NCBI GenBank assembly: GCA_024400915.1
Contig: JAKSLX010000028.1
Location: 1-27,407 of the forward strand
Reading direction: 5' to 3'
DNA from: Treponema sp.
GTDB taxonomy: Bacteria; Spirochaetota; Spirochaetia; Treponematales; Treponemataceae
DNA length: 27,407 bases
A program made the translations under genes and the position numbers. This document shows, piece by piece, positions 6,310-14,579 of this stretch (positions are counted from its first letter, which is position 1; each line of letters opens with the position of its first letter). Under the pieces are notes generated by a model. That model searched no databases. It saw nothing but the letters and a program-made list of their open reading frames with translations, and was not told where the DNA came from.

Positions 6310-8142
6310 CTATTCTTCTACATCGTAGCAGTTAATGTGTAAATCCTTAAGCTGCTGCTCATCTACAGGAGCTGGACATTCATCCATTGGAGATGCAGCA
6401 AGATTATTCTTAGGGAATGCAATAACTTCGTGGATTGATTCTTCGTGGCGCATCAACATGATGAGGCGGTCCAATCCTGGTGCGATTCCTCCGTGTGGTG
6501 GAGCACCAAACTTGAATGCCTGAACGAGGAAGCCGAATGCCTTTTCTGCGCGTTCGTTGCTGTATCCTACGATCTTGAAGATTCTCTGCTGGAGTTCAGG
6601 GTCGTTGATACGCATTGAACCTGAAGCAAGTTCGTATCCGTTGAGAACCAGGTCATAAAGGTCACCCTTTACTGCACCCGGATCAGATTCAAGTGTATCC
6701 CAGTACTGCTTCTGTGGCAGTGTGAACATGTGGTGTTCTGTTTCCCAAGAATTTGTTTCTTCATTGAAAGCAAAGTATGGGAAGTCGATGATCCATGCAA
6801 AGTGGAATTCGTCGGCTGGGTTGTAGAGGTTAAGGTCCTTACCCAGCTGCTTGCGTACTGCACCGAGGGCTGTACATGCAAGCTGCCAGTTTTCGTCGCT
6901 TACAAAAAGGAGAAGGTCATTCTTTTCTGCTCCAAGCTTTGCGCATACTTCAGCTTCCTTTCCAGCGTAGAACTTTGAGATTCCGCCTTCAAAAACGCCT
7001 TCTGCGTTAACCTTCATCCATGCAAGACCCTTTGCCTTGTATGTCTTTGCAACAGCTTCAAGGGCTTCAACCTGCTTGCGGCTGTATTTGTCTGCAACAT
7101 TCTTTACAACGAGGGCCTTGAGTCCGGAACGCTTGTGGCGCTGAACATCACGGCCAGAGGCAGCGGCACCTGCCTTGAATGCGTTGAAGTCTGCAAGGTC
7201 TGCCATGAAAGTTGCGTCCTGCATCTTCATGTCAAAGCGAAGGTCCGGCTTGTCAGATCCGTAAAGGTCAAATGCGTCTTCCCATGCAATGCGGTCAAAC
7301 TTTGCAGGAAGATCATAGTTCAATGTTGACTTGAAGATGTGCTGCATCATTCCTTCAGTTGTAGAAAGAACTTCTTCGCGGTTTGTGAAAGAAAGTTCCA
7401 TATCAATCTGTGTGAATTCAGGCTGACGGTCACCGCGTGCATCTTCATCACGGTAGCAGCGTGCAATCTGGAAGTACTTGTCGAATCCTGAAACCATCAA
7501 AAGCTGCTTGTAAAGCTGTGGTGACTGTGGGAGAGAGTAGAACTTTCCCGGGTGTACGCGTGAAGGAACCAAATAGTCGCGTGCTCCTTCCGGTGTAGAC
7601 TTGATGAAAGTTGGTGTTTCGATTTCAAGGAATCCCTTTGAAGTCAAATATTCGCGGGTTGCAAATGTTACCTTTGAGCGGAGGATGATGTTCTGCTGCA
7701 TTGGCTCACGGCGGAGGTCAAGGTAGCGGTACTTGAGGCGGAGGTCTTCATTTGGAAGAACGATTGATCCGTCCTTCTGACGAACTTCTTCAATTGAGAA
7801 AGGAAGTTCCTGTGAAGTTGTGAAGATTTCGATGTCTGTTGCTTCAACTTCGATTTCACCGGTTGCCATGTCCTTGTTTACGTCTTTGTCTGCGCGGGCT
7901 GCAACAACGCCTTCAACGGCGATACAATATTCTGATTTAAGAGATGATGCGATTTTCTTTACTTCATCCGAAGCATTGTCTCCAACCATTACCTGTGTGA
8001 TTCCGTAGCGGTCACGGAGGCGGATGAATACAAGGCCACCAAGGTCGCGTGTGCGGCTTACCCAACCGTTCAAAACAACTTTCTTGCCGACATCAGCCTT
8101 TGTAAGCTCGCCGCAAGTTACTGTTCTTTTTGTGTTTTCCAT
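6310..8142 (-). CDS. aspS: Aspartate-tRNA ligase
   Basis: 610-residue bacterial-type class II aminoacyl-tRNA synthetase that charges tRNA-Asp. In order: an N-terminal OB-fold anticodon-binding domain (residues about 10-110, GWVSRTRDLGGLVFIRLRD); the catalytic core with motif 2 (RCYRDEDARGDRQPEFTQ); the bacterial GAD insertion domain (about 290-420); and motif 3 (APGLDRLIMLM) near the C-terminus. Length is normal. Start ATG 8142 is preceded by AGGGA about eight bases upstream. It stands alone on the minus strand, convergent with the toxin operon and divergent from the ECF sigma gene. Nothing unusual seen. Confidence 0.98.
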   Translation of the reverse strand: MENTKRTVTCGELTKADVGKKVVLNGWVSRTRDLGGLVFIRLRDRYGITQVMVGDNASDEVKKIASSLKSEYCIAVEGVVAARADKDVNKDMATGEIEVEATDIEIFTTSQELPFSIEEVRQKDGSIVLPNEDLRLKYRYLDLRREPMQQNIILRSKVTFATREYLTSKGFLEIETPTFIKSTPEGARDYLVPSRVHPGKFYSLPQSPQLYKQLLMVSGFDKYFQIARCYRDEDARGDRQPEFTQIDMELSFTNREEVLSTTEGMMQHIFKSTLNYDLPAKFDRIAWEDAFDLYGSDKPDLRFDMKMQDATFMADLADFNAFKAGAAASGRDVQRHKRSGLKALVVKNVADKYSRKQVEALEAVAKTYKAKGLAWMKVNAEGVFEGGISKFYAGKEAEVCAKLGAEKNDLLLFVSDENWQLACTALGAVRKQLGKDLNLYNPADEFHFAWIIDFPYFAFNEETNSWETEHHMFTLPQKQYWDTLESDPGAVKGDLYDLVLNGYELASGSMRINDPELQQRIFKIVGYSNERAEKAFGFLVQAFKFGAPPHGGIAPGLDRLIMLMRHEESIHEVIAFPKNNLAASPMDECPAPVDEQQLKDLHINCYDVEE

Positions 8143-8206
8143 AATATTTTCCCTAAACTAAGATAAATAAAATTTTCAAAGTTCAAATTTTACGAATTTA
8201 CATGCT

Positions 8207-8235
8207 ATTTTATTGTTTTTTTTATTTTTGCTCAA
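8207..8235 (-). promoter_or_regulatory. Possible promoter of aspS
   Basis: Minus strand TTGAGC (8235-8230), a 17-base spacer and TAAAAT (8212-8207). It would give a leader of about 60 bases. The region is very AT-rich, so chance matches are likely. On the plus strand the same region holds TATAAT (8245-8250) without a recognisable -35. Confidence 0.4.
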
Positions 8236-8308
8236 TCAAATATATATAATGAAGGAAGTTGAATATCGCCAAAAATATTAAAAAGTATTGATTTTTTGGT
8301 TTTTAAAA

Positions 8309-8338
8309 GTGACACTTTCTGTGGAATCGAGTGTCTTA
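8309..8338 (+). promoter_or_regulatory. ECF-type promoter 1, upstream of the sigma gene
   Basis: GTGACAC (8309-8315), 15 bases, then GTGTCTTA (8331-8338). The same two blocks at the same spacing occur at 11931-11960 and 14517-14546, while the inner eleven bases differ. The -35-like TGACAC and -10-like GTCTTA are 17 bases apart, as is usual for ECF promoters. The start codon of the sigma gene lies 22 bases downstream, fitting a short leader and autoregulation. GACAC and GTGTC also form an inverted repeat, so a dimeric regulator site is an alternative. Confidence 0.75.
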
Positions 8339-8359
8339 TTCAGTAACGGAGTTGATAAG

Positions 8360-8851
8360 ATGGGTACAATTACAAATCGTGACTTCGGAGAGCTCTATAA
8401 AAAATATGGACCGATGGTTTTGCGTCGATGCCGGTTTTTGCTGCACGACGAGGATATGGCCTTGGATGCCATGCAGGATGTTTTTGTAAAAATTATTGAA
8501 AACAACTGCAAGATCAAGGATGCATGTTCCAGCCTTTTTTATGTTACAGCAACCAGAGTGTGCCTTAACATCATAAGGGCAAACAAAATCAGAACGGGGC
8601 CAGATTTTGATGAAATATCAGAGTTGATGGCGGATGAGTTTTCTGAAATCGAAGTTGAAAAAATAGAAGCAAGGGATGTTCTTGATAATATTTTTTCAAA
8701 AAGGGATGAAAAGGATTCAATGATTGCAACACTGCATTTTATTGATGGCCTTACCCTGGAAGAAACAGCAGAACAAGTCGGCATGTCGGTATCCGGTATC
8801 AGAAAAAGAATTTCTGAATTAAAAAAGTATTCGACTTCGTGCATTAAATAA
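8360..8851 (+). CDS. ECF-family RNA polymerase sigma factor
   Basis: 163-residue sigma-70-family protein with only regions 2 and 4. Region 2 is YGPMVLRRCRFLLHDEDMAL followed by DAMQDVFVKI (residues about 16-45). Region 4 is a helix-turn-helix near the C-terminus (GLTLEETAEQVGMSVSGIRK). The sequence resembles the sigma factors that accompany ActD-like proteins and caspase genes in myxobacteria and relatives. ATG 8360 is chosen because GGAG lies eight bases upstream and the earlier in-frame ATG at 8288 would lie upstream of the promoter. It overlaps nothing; the ActD-like gene follows after nine bases. It probably recognises the three GTGACA/GTGTCTTA promoters and so controls its own operon, the receptor and the TonB complex. 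Confidence 0.93.
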   Translation: MGTITNRDFGELYKKYGPMVLRRCRFLLHDEDMALDAMQDVFVKIIENNCKIKDACSSLFYVTATRVCLNIIRANKIRTGPDFDEISELMADEFSEIEVEKIEARDVLDNIFSKRDEKDSMIATLHFIDGLTLEETAEQVGMSVSGIRKRISELKKYSTSCIK

Positions 8852-8860
8852 GGAGTTAAC

Positions 8861-9622
8861 ATGATTCCACAGTTACTTTTAGAAGAAATCAATCTTGGTG
8901 AAAAGAATGCCAGTGATTACTATGATAAATACGGAAAGGAAGAACTTGAAAAAGCCCTTGAATATTTAAGGAAATCCGATGAAGAAATTTTCAGATCTTA
9001 TCCTGTAAACAACATGCAGGAAAAGTTTGCTGCAAAAACAGCTTCAAAAGAAAAGAAGAAAGTATATTCTTTCAAGACCTACAGAATATGGACACTGTCA
9101 GCAGCTGCAATTCTTGCCGTCACCTTATGCACGCCGTTGATGTATAATTCAATCAGGAAAAATCAGGGTGCAAATGAAATCCGCCTTAAAGGAAACGATT
9201 CTTCCCGCAATCAGCTCAGACTTTACAGACAGAATGGTTCTGAAATCCGTAAGCTTTCAAGCGGTGATAAGGCAAAGGAAAACGATGTAATTCAAATTAC
9301 ATACATTCCGGGCAACAAAAATTACGGCGTAATTTTTAGTCTTGACGGAAACGGGAACCTTACAAGACACTTTCCGGAAGACAACTGGAATGCAGGAAAA
9401 CTTGAAAATAAGGGAGAGGAAATACCGCTTTCCTTTTCATATAAACTTGATGATGCTCCTGAGTACGAACTCTTTGTTTTTGTTGCTTCAATGAATGAGT
9501 TCAGTCTTGAGGAACTGGAAGACTTTGCAAACGGTAAGAAAGAGCTTAAGCCTGATTATTTAAAAGACGGCAAACACTTTCCGAAAAATTCAGAGGCAAC
9601 CTTCTTTGTCCTTAAGAAATAA
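8861..9622 (+). CDS. ActD-like one-pass membrane protein, possible anti-sigma factor
   Basis: 253 residues. The N-terminus (MIPQLLLEEINLGE, then KSDEEIFRSYP near 38-48) matches my memory of the start of ActD-like proteins, which in myxobacteria are encoded next to this kind of sigma factor. One membrane segment (residues about 76-95, IWTLSAAAILAVTLCTPLMY) follows a basic stretch, placing about 75 residues inside and about 155 outside the cytoplasmic membrane. The outer part (LRLYRQNGSEIRKLSSGDKA, then VIQITYIPGN and YELFVFVASM) resembles DUF4384-type domains that often accompany caspase domains. Start ATG 8861 has AGGAG five bases upstream. Position after the sigma gene and topology suggest an anti-sigma or signal-sensing role, but no zinc-binding or known anti-sigma motif is visible, so this is inferred. 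Confidence 0.7.
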   Translation: MIPQLLLEEINLGEKNASDYYDKYGKEELEKALEYLRKSDEEIFRSYPVNNMQEKFAAKTASKEKKKVYSFKTYRIWTLSAAAILAVTLCTPLMYNSIRKNQGANEIRLKGNDSSRNQLRLYRQNGSEIRKLSSGDKAKENDVIQITYIPGNKNYGVIFSLDGNGNLTRHFPEDNWNAGKLENKGEEIPLSFSYKLDDAPEYELFVFVASMNEFSLEELEDFANGKKELKPDYLKDGKHFPKNSEATFFVLKK

Positions 9623-9643
9623 TTTTAGGAACGGGTGAGAAAA

Positions 9644-11908
9644 ATGAAAAAATCTTATATAAAGTTTTTTGTTCTGTCGGCAATTCTTGCAATGGCAGTA
9701 GATATTGGATTTTCATCAGAAAAAAATTCCGACGCTTCTACCGTTGAACGTTATGCAATCTATATTGGATCAAACGTTGGCGGAAACAACAGGAAGCTCC
9801 TGTATGCTGGAACCGATGCAACTTCATTTCAGAATACAATGGCAGACATTGGGGGAATAAGAAAGGCAAACAGCATTCTTCTTCTTGATCCTGCAAAGGA
9901 TGATGTTGACAACGCCATGGAATACATTTCTTCGTTGATCAACAAAAACAAGGAGAATGCAAAGCGTTCTGAATTTATTTTTTATTATTCGGGACATTCA
10001 GATGAAAATGCACTGCTCCTTGGAAAAAGTATCTATGACTATTCAAACCTAAAGGCAGCCATTTCAAAAGTTCCAAGTGATGTTCATGTTGTAATCCTTG
10101 ATTCCTGCTATTCGGGTAATTTCATCAGGACAAAGGGTGGACAAAAACAGAAGCCTTTCCTTGTAGATGATTCTTCCGTAATCAAGGGACATGCATATCT
10201 TTCTTCAAGTTCGTCACAGGAGTCTTCTCAGGAATCTGATGAAATTGGATCTTCCTTTTTTACGAATGCAATGATTACAGGCTTAAGAGGAGCGGCAGAC
10301 AGTTCAGGTGACAAGAAGGTTACTTTGAATGAACTGTATTCCTATGCCTTCAATGAAACCATTTCCAAGACGGAAAACAGTTCTGCGGGGCCTCAGCATC
10401 CAAACTACAACATTACTCTTGTCGGTTCAGGGGATCTGGTGCTTTCAGACATTTCCGAGTCAGACTGTCTTCTTACATTGAAAAAGGAATTGAATGGACG
10501 CGTAATCATCAGGGACAAAACGGGAAAACTGATTTCTGAAATCAATAAGACTCCGGCGGGTCCAATCTATCTTGCAATGGAAGCCGGTGAGTACGGTGTA
10601 ACCGTTATCAGTGAAACGGTTACACTGCAGGGAAATTTTGAGCTTGGTAAAAAGAAAAATCATATCCTTGGTGCAGAAAATCTTTCTCCGGTCATGAGAA
10701 AATCCAATGTGATTCGCGGAGAAGATTCTGTTGTAAATCCAACAGATGAAAATGCAAGCGAAAAGGAAGATACTGTTCTGGAAGCCATTGACTTTACCTT
10801 TATTGGCAGCGATTTGAACAATGACAAAAAACTGGTTACAAATCTTTCCATGGGTCTTCTCCGTGCAGGGACTTACAGGACAGACGGACTGATGCTTTCA
10901 ATTGCAGGAAACCAGTCCACAACTGTAAACGGTGCTCAGATTTCCTATATTTTCAATACGACGGAAATATTGAACGGTGCCCAGATTTCAGGCATCTTCA
11001 ACCGTGCCGGAACTGTAAACGGTGCACAGCTGTCAGGCTGCGTGAATGTTGCAGGCACTGTTAAATACTGTCAGGGTGCAGGTATTGTAAATGTAGCAGA
11101 AGGAGACATTACTGGAGCTCAGGGTGCCGGAGTCTTCAACTATGCCGGCGATATTGACGGAGCCCAGGGGGCAGGCGTAGGTAACTTCAGCAAGGGAAAC
11201 ATAGACGGAGTTCAGGGAGCTGGTGTCTTTAACATTGCAAAAGGAAATATTGATGGCGTTCAGGGAGCTGGAGTTTTTAATATTGCAGCAGGCAGTGTAG
11301 ACGGTGTGCAGGGTGCAGCAGTTGCTAACTATGCCGGTGATGTTGACGGGCTTCAGATTGGTCTTGTAAACATATGTTCCGGTGATGTTGATGGCCTTCA
11401 GTTTGGTTTCATAAACTTCTGCAGGAATGGAATCTTTGAATTTGGTGTTTCCTGTACAACGGAAAATGAAATGCGCTTTACACTGAGTTCCGGAAACAAG
11501 AAGCTTTACACCGTTATTGGCTATATGGCAGATTACGAAACCTTGCGTTCGGAGCGTTCCGAAGAAAATGATTCTGCCCACATTCTTTTTGGCTTGGGAC
11601 ACAGGTATGATTTTGGAATCGCCAACTTTGATTTTGAACTGATTGCAAATGAAATTCTTACAAAGGACGATGCAGCGGAAAATGACGAAGAAAAAATAAA
11701 ATCTGACTTTTATCCTTCCGCAAGGCTTGCTTTGGGAATCAATCCTGCAAAGCACGTGCAGTTTTTTGCAGGTGCCATGGTTTCCTTCGAGTGCAAGAAA
11801 AATTCAGATGCATTTGCCGGAAGAAAAAACAATATTGTAATCGATACATCTAATCCAGATATTAAATTCCATCCGGAATTTGAATTAGGAGTTAAATTCC
11901 GCCTTTAA
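9644..11908 (+). CDS. Secreted caspase-like protein with LA_2272-type surface repeats
   Basis: 754-residue predicted envelope protein. A signal peptide (residues 1 to about 24) precedes a peptidase C14 (caspase-like) domain, about 35-270, with the catalytic pair His118 (FYYSGHSD) and Cys155 (VVILDSCYSG). After a linker (about 270-425, with a PEGA-like stretch near 290-330), eleven repeats of 15-16 residues (typical unit DGVQGAGVFNIAKGNI) fill 429-597. These match the LA_2272 surface-repeat family of spirochaetes. The last about 155 residues alternate like a small beta barrel and end in GVKFRL. I prefer ATG 9644, which begins a normal signal peptide; a GTG at 9635 is also in frame. It lies 21 bases after the ActD-like gene in the sigma operon. 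Substrate unknown; both catalytic residues are intact, so proteolysis at Arg/Lys or Asp sites is plausible. Confidence 0.88.
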   Translation: MKKSYIKFFVLSAILAMAVDIGFSSEKNSDASTVERYAIYIGSNVGGNNRKLLYAGTDATSFQNTMADIGGIRKANSILLLDPAKDDVDNAMEYISSLINKNKENAKRSEFIFYYSGHSDENALLLGKSIYDYSNLKAAISKVPSDVHVVILDSCYSGNFIRTKGGQKQKPFLVDDSSVIKGHAYLSSSSSQESSQESDEIGSSFFTNAMITGLRGAADSSGDKKVTLNELYSYAFNETISKTENSSAGPQHPNYNITLVGSGDLVLSDISESDCLLTLKKELNGRVIIRDKTGKLISEINKTPAGPIYLAMEAGEYGVTVISETVTLQGNFELGKKKNHILGAENLSPVMRKSNVIRGEDSVVNPTDENASEKEDTVLEAIDFTFIGSDLNNDKKLVTNLSMGLLRAGTYRTDGLMLSIAGNQSTTVNGAQISYIFNTTEILNGAQISGIFNRAGTVNGAQLSGCVNVAGTVKYCQGAGIVNVAEGDITGAQGAGVFNYAGDIDGAQGAGVGNFSKGNIDGVQGAGVFNIAKGNIDGVQGAGVFNIAAGSVDGVQGAAVANYAGDVDGLQIGLVNICSGDVDGLQFGFINFCRNGIFEFGVSCTTENEMRFTLSSGNKKLYTVIGYMADYETLRSERSEENDSAHILFGLGHRYDFGIANFDFELIANEILTKDDAAENDEEKIKSDFYPSARLALGINPAKHVQFFAGAMVSFECKKNSDAFAGRKNNIVIDTSNPDIKFHPEFELGVKFRL
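10928..11433 (+). repeat. In-frame coding repeats (11 units) of the caspase-like protein
   Basis: Eleven tandem units of 45-48 bases encode [ND]G[AV]Q-x-[SAG]-G-[VI]-x-N-x-A-x-G-x-[IV]. The units in the middle (about 11196-11300) are nearly identical in DNA (GACGGAGTTCAGGGAGCTGG and relatives), indicating recent duplication or gene conversion, while outer units have drifted. Expect length variation between strains. A long open frame on the opposite strand here is only a shadow of the repeat. Confidence 0.9.
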
Positions 11909-11930
11909 AAATTGAGGAAATAAAATTTAA

Positions 11931-11960
11931 GTGACATTTTTCTTCTTTTCAGGTGTCTTA
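11931..11960 (+). promoter_or_regulatory. ECF-type promoter 2, upstream of the TonB-dependent receptor
   Basis: GTGACAT (11931-11937), 15 bases, GTGTCTTA (11953-11960). Same arrangement as the element before the sigma gene. The receptor start codon lies 18 bases downstream. It stands 22 bases after the caspase gene stop, so the receptor can be read both from the sigma operon and from its own promoter. Confidence 0.75.
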
Positions 11961-11978
11961 ATGATAACGAGGAGAAAA

Positions 11979-14507
11979 ATGAAAAAAGTAATTTCACTTA
12001 TTGTTCTTTCGGGTTTGTTTATCTCGGAGATGTTTTCAGGGGAAGTAAGACTTTCTGTAATTGATGCTGATCTTGAAATTCCGCTGGAAGGTGTAAAGGT
12101 TTATGCAGGAGAAAAATCAAAGGAAGCTGCATACACTGATGAAAACGGACAGGCTTCAATTGAAGTTTCAGATGAAAATCTGCCAGAATCAATTGTAGCC
12201 CGTCTTCCCGGTTACAAAGATGAAATCGTAACCGTAAAATCAGGCGAAACGGAAATCGAAATCCGCATGACCCTTGCAGATGTAATTGAAGGCAAGGAAC
12301 TTATCGTAAACAGGGCAACCCCTGAAACCAGTCAGGAAAAAGTCGGCGTTTCTACTGTCATGTCAAAAGAAAAAATGCATTCCACTGCAACAATGGGAAT
12401 CATAGAAGACTGCATGGCTTCTGTAAGGACCTTGCCTGGTGTTTCCTACAGTGGTGCCTGGGGCAGCGAGCCTTCCGTTAGAGGTGGTTCTCCAAGGGAA
12501 CTTGCAGTAACACTCGATGGCATGTATACGATTTTCCCTTGGCACTGGGGCGGTGGAAATTCAATTCTGAATCCTTCCATGATTGAATCTGTAAAACTTT
12601 CCAACGGAATTTTTTCTGCCCGTTATGGAAAAGCTTCATCAGGCTTGTTAGAGGCCACAACGTTAAAACCTGATTTTGAAAAGCCTCATTTGAACGCATC
12701 CGTTTCGACAATGAGTGCAGATGTTTTTGCTCAGGTTCCTTTTGGAAAAAATGTTGGCGGAATGATTTTTGGAACTCACCTTACTTATCTTGAACCGCTC
12801 TTTGCAATGTATAACGCAGCAGGAAGTGATGCCCTTGATATGATAAAGCGTCCTCCGTACATCCGTGACTTTTTCCTTAAGACAAATTTCAAGCCAAGTT
12901 CTATTCTTGATGTTTCCCTGATGGGATTCTTTGGTAGCGATGGGCTGTCCATTGACAGTGAGGAAACAAAGGATGGGTTCAGAAGGAATGTAGTCATGGA
13001 CTATGATATCTATCAGGGACTTGCAGGAGTGAATGTAAAATATCTTCCGACTGACAACCTTCAGCTTCATGCTCTCCTTAGCTACAACGGAATGTATGAA
13101 GATCTGACTCAGAAATCCAGTGAAAACGGAAAAATTAAATATACGGAAGAGTTTGCAAAAAAGTATTCTGGAATGAATGGTGTTGCAGCCGGGAATTCCT
13201 ATACGCTGAACGGCATAAACAATCAGTATGAAGAAAAAATCACTTCTCATCTGGTCAATGGAAAAATTGAATCGGAAATTGAACTGAATGATAAAAATTA
13301 CATCTGCACAGGTTTTGAAGAAATCATTGCAATCTGTGATTCCAAGGAGAATATAAGCAGCTGGAGGGACATTCAGATAGGCAATGACTGGCGTTTTGTA
13401 AAGACTGACTGGCAGAATGATGTTGAGGGAAACTGGATATACAACACTGCAGGTTTCTGTTCCTGGACTTACGGAAATGACACCAGCCTTATTAATTCAG
13501 AACTGGGGGTTAGGGCAGAGTTCATGAGCCTTAACAACAGAAAGAAAAATTACAATCTGAATCTGGTTCCACAGGTTTGCCCAAGAGCTTCCCTTACATT
13601 TACTCCATGGCGTGAAATTGGAAACATAAGGAAAGCTTCCATTATAACAGGAACAGGTATTTTCGTTTCTACTCCTCGTGAAACAATGATCATTTCCGAT
13701 GAATGCGGCGTAGAAAATTATGACCTTAAACCAAACTCTGCATTGCTTGCCGTTCTTGGCGGTGACGTTGAACTTGAAAACGACTGGAAGTTTAAGCTTG
13801 AAACCTATTACAAGCATTACCTTTCAAGAATGTACATGTATACGGTTTCTGATGCTTCAACGGGTTACAGTCAGGATTCTCTGAAGGTAAAGTCAGACGG
13901 CAAGGGTCATGTGTTTGGAATTGATGCCATGATTGAAAAAAATGTAGGCAAGGCATGGGACGGATATCTTTCATATTCATTCGTTTATACAAGGTTTAAG
14001 AATCCTGCTGGAATAGGGGAAGGGCAGAAGGCTTCATCTTTCAGCGATGTTCTTGATGAATGGTTTTATCCTTCGTACCACCGTTTTAACACTATTAATC
14101 TTGTAAGCAACTGGCATTTTGGAGAAGGATGGACATTCACCCTTAAGGGAACTCTTGCAACAGGTACTCCAAAAGAAGATGTGGGAGGCTTAACCTGCTA
14201 TGCCGTAACCATGGCCGACGGAACTGTGGTTCAGCGCTATACAAGAAGTTCCTTCTACAGTGATACTTTGAGGAATCAGATTTCCTGCCCGGTAGACATC
14301 CGCATTTCAAAGGAATGGCTGTCTCATGGTGGAAAGGCAAAGTGGGAATTCTATTTTGCAGTGCAGGATATTTTTGTAAACCTTTATGCTCCAAAGGGAA
14401 ACAAGTCTTATGACAGTTACACCGGTGAAATGAGCGAGGCTCCTGAATCCGTTGACTTCAATATCGGTGTTCCCCTTCCTTCGGTTGGAATAAAAGTAAG
14501 GTTCTAG
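11979..14507 (+). CDS. TonB-dependent outer-membrane receptor
   Basis: 842-residue outer-membrane transporter. It has a signal peptide (residues 1 to about 20) and a carboxypeptidase-regulatory-like beta domain (about 22-95, VRLSVIDADLEIPLEGVKVY). A plug domain with the typical VRGGSPRELAVTLDGM (about 166-181) and RYGKASSGLLEATT follows, then a long 22-strand-type barrel ending in GIKVRF with the terminal phenylalanine used for outer-membrane insertion. ATG 11979 is chosen: GAGGAG lies six bases upstream, and the in-frame ATGs further up fall inside the promoter. The extra N-terminal domain resembles receptors for large or complex ligands (SusC-like or peptide/oligosaccharide type), but the substrate cannot be predicted. 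Energy is presumably supplied by the ExbB-ExbD-TonB set encoded directly downstream. Confidence 0.92.
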   Translation: MKKVISLIVLSGLFISEMFSGEVRLSVIDADLEIPLEGVKVYAGEKSKEAAYTDENGQASIEVSDENLPESIVARLPGYKDEIVTVKSGETEIEIRMTLADVIEGKELIVNRATPETSQEKVGVSTVMSKEKMHSTATMGIIEDCMASVRTLPGVSYSGAWGSEPSVRGGSPRELAVTLDGMYTIFPWHWGGGNSILNPSMIESVKLSNGIFSARYGKASSGLLEATTLKPDFEKPHLNASVSTMSADVFAQVPFGKNVGGMIFGTHLTYLEPLFAMYNAAGSDALDMIKRPPYIRDFFLKTNFKPSSILDVSLMGFFGSDGLSIDSEETKDGFRRNVVMDYDIYQGLAGVNVKYLPTDNLQLHALLSYNGMYEDLTQKSSENGKIKYTEEFAKKYSGMNGVAAGNSYTLNGINNQYEEKITSHLVNGKIESEIELNDKNYICTGFEEIIAICDSKENISSWRDIQIGNDWRFVKTDWQNDVEGNWIYNTAGFCSWTYGNDTSLINSELGVRAEFMSLNNRKKNYNLNLVPQVCPRASLTFTPWREIGNIRKASIITGTGIFVSTPRETMIISDECGVENYDLKPNSALLAVLGGDVELENDWKFKLETYYKHYLSRMYMYTVSDASTGYSQDSLKVKSDGKGHVFGIDAMIEKNVGKAWDGYLSYSFVYTRFKNPAGIGEGQKASSFSDVLDEWFYPSYHRFNTINLVSNWHFGEGWTFTLKGTLATGTPKEDVGGLTCYAVTMADGTVVQRYTRSSFYSDTLRNQISCPVDIRISKEWLSHGGKAKWEFYFAVQDIFVNLYAPKGNKSYDSYTGEMSEAPESVDFNIGVPLPSVGIKVRF

Positions 14508-14516
14508 AAAAAAAGA

Positions 14517-14546
14517 GTGACACTTTCGGACTGCGGAAGTGTCTTA
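14517..14546 (+). promoter_or_regulatory. ECF-type promoter 3, upstream of exbB
   Basis: GTGACAC (14517-14523), 15 bases, GTGTCTTA (14539-14546). It begins nine bases after the receptor stop codon and lies 33 bases before the exbB start. It drives the exbB-exbD-exbD-tonB operon in step with the sigma and receptor units. Confidence 0.75.
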
Positions 14547-14579
14547 TATTTACAAGAAAAACAAATGGAGAAAATAAAA

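Noticed and set aside
10928..11433. Regular repeats that could suggest a CRISPR array
   Set aside because: Units are 45-48 bases, in frame, drift gradually and encode a known type of protein repeat; there are no unique spacers between identical repeats.
11033..11755. 240-codon open frame on the minus strand across the repeats
   Set aside because: It is a mirror of the in-frame repeats and barrel of the caspase-like gene, with a cysteine-rich, low-complexity product and no ribosome binding site or promoter.
12663..13250. 195-codon open frame on the minus strand within the receptor gene
   Set aside because: Antisense shadow of a clear TonB-receptor frame; the product resembles no protein family.
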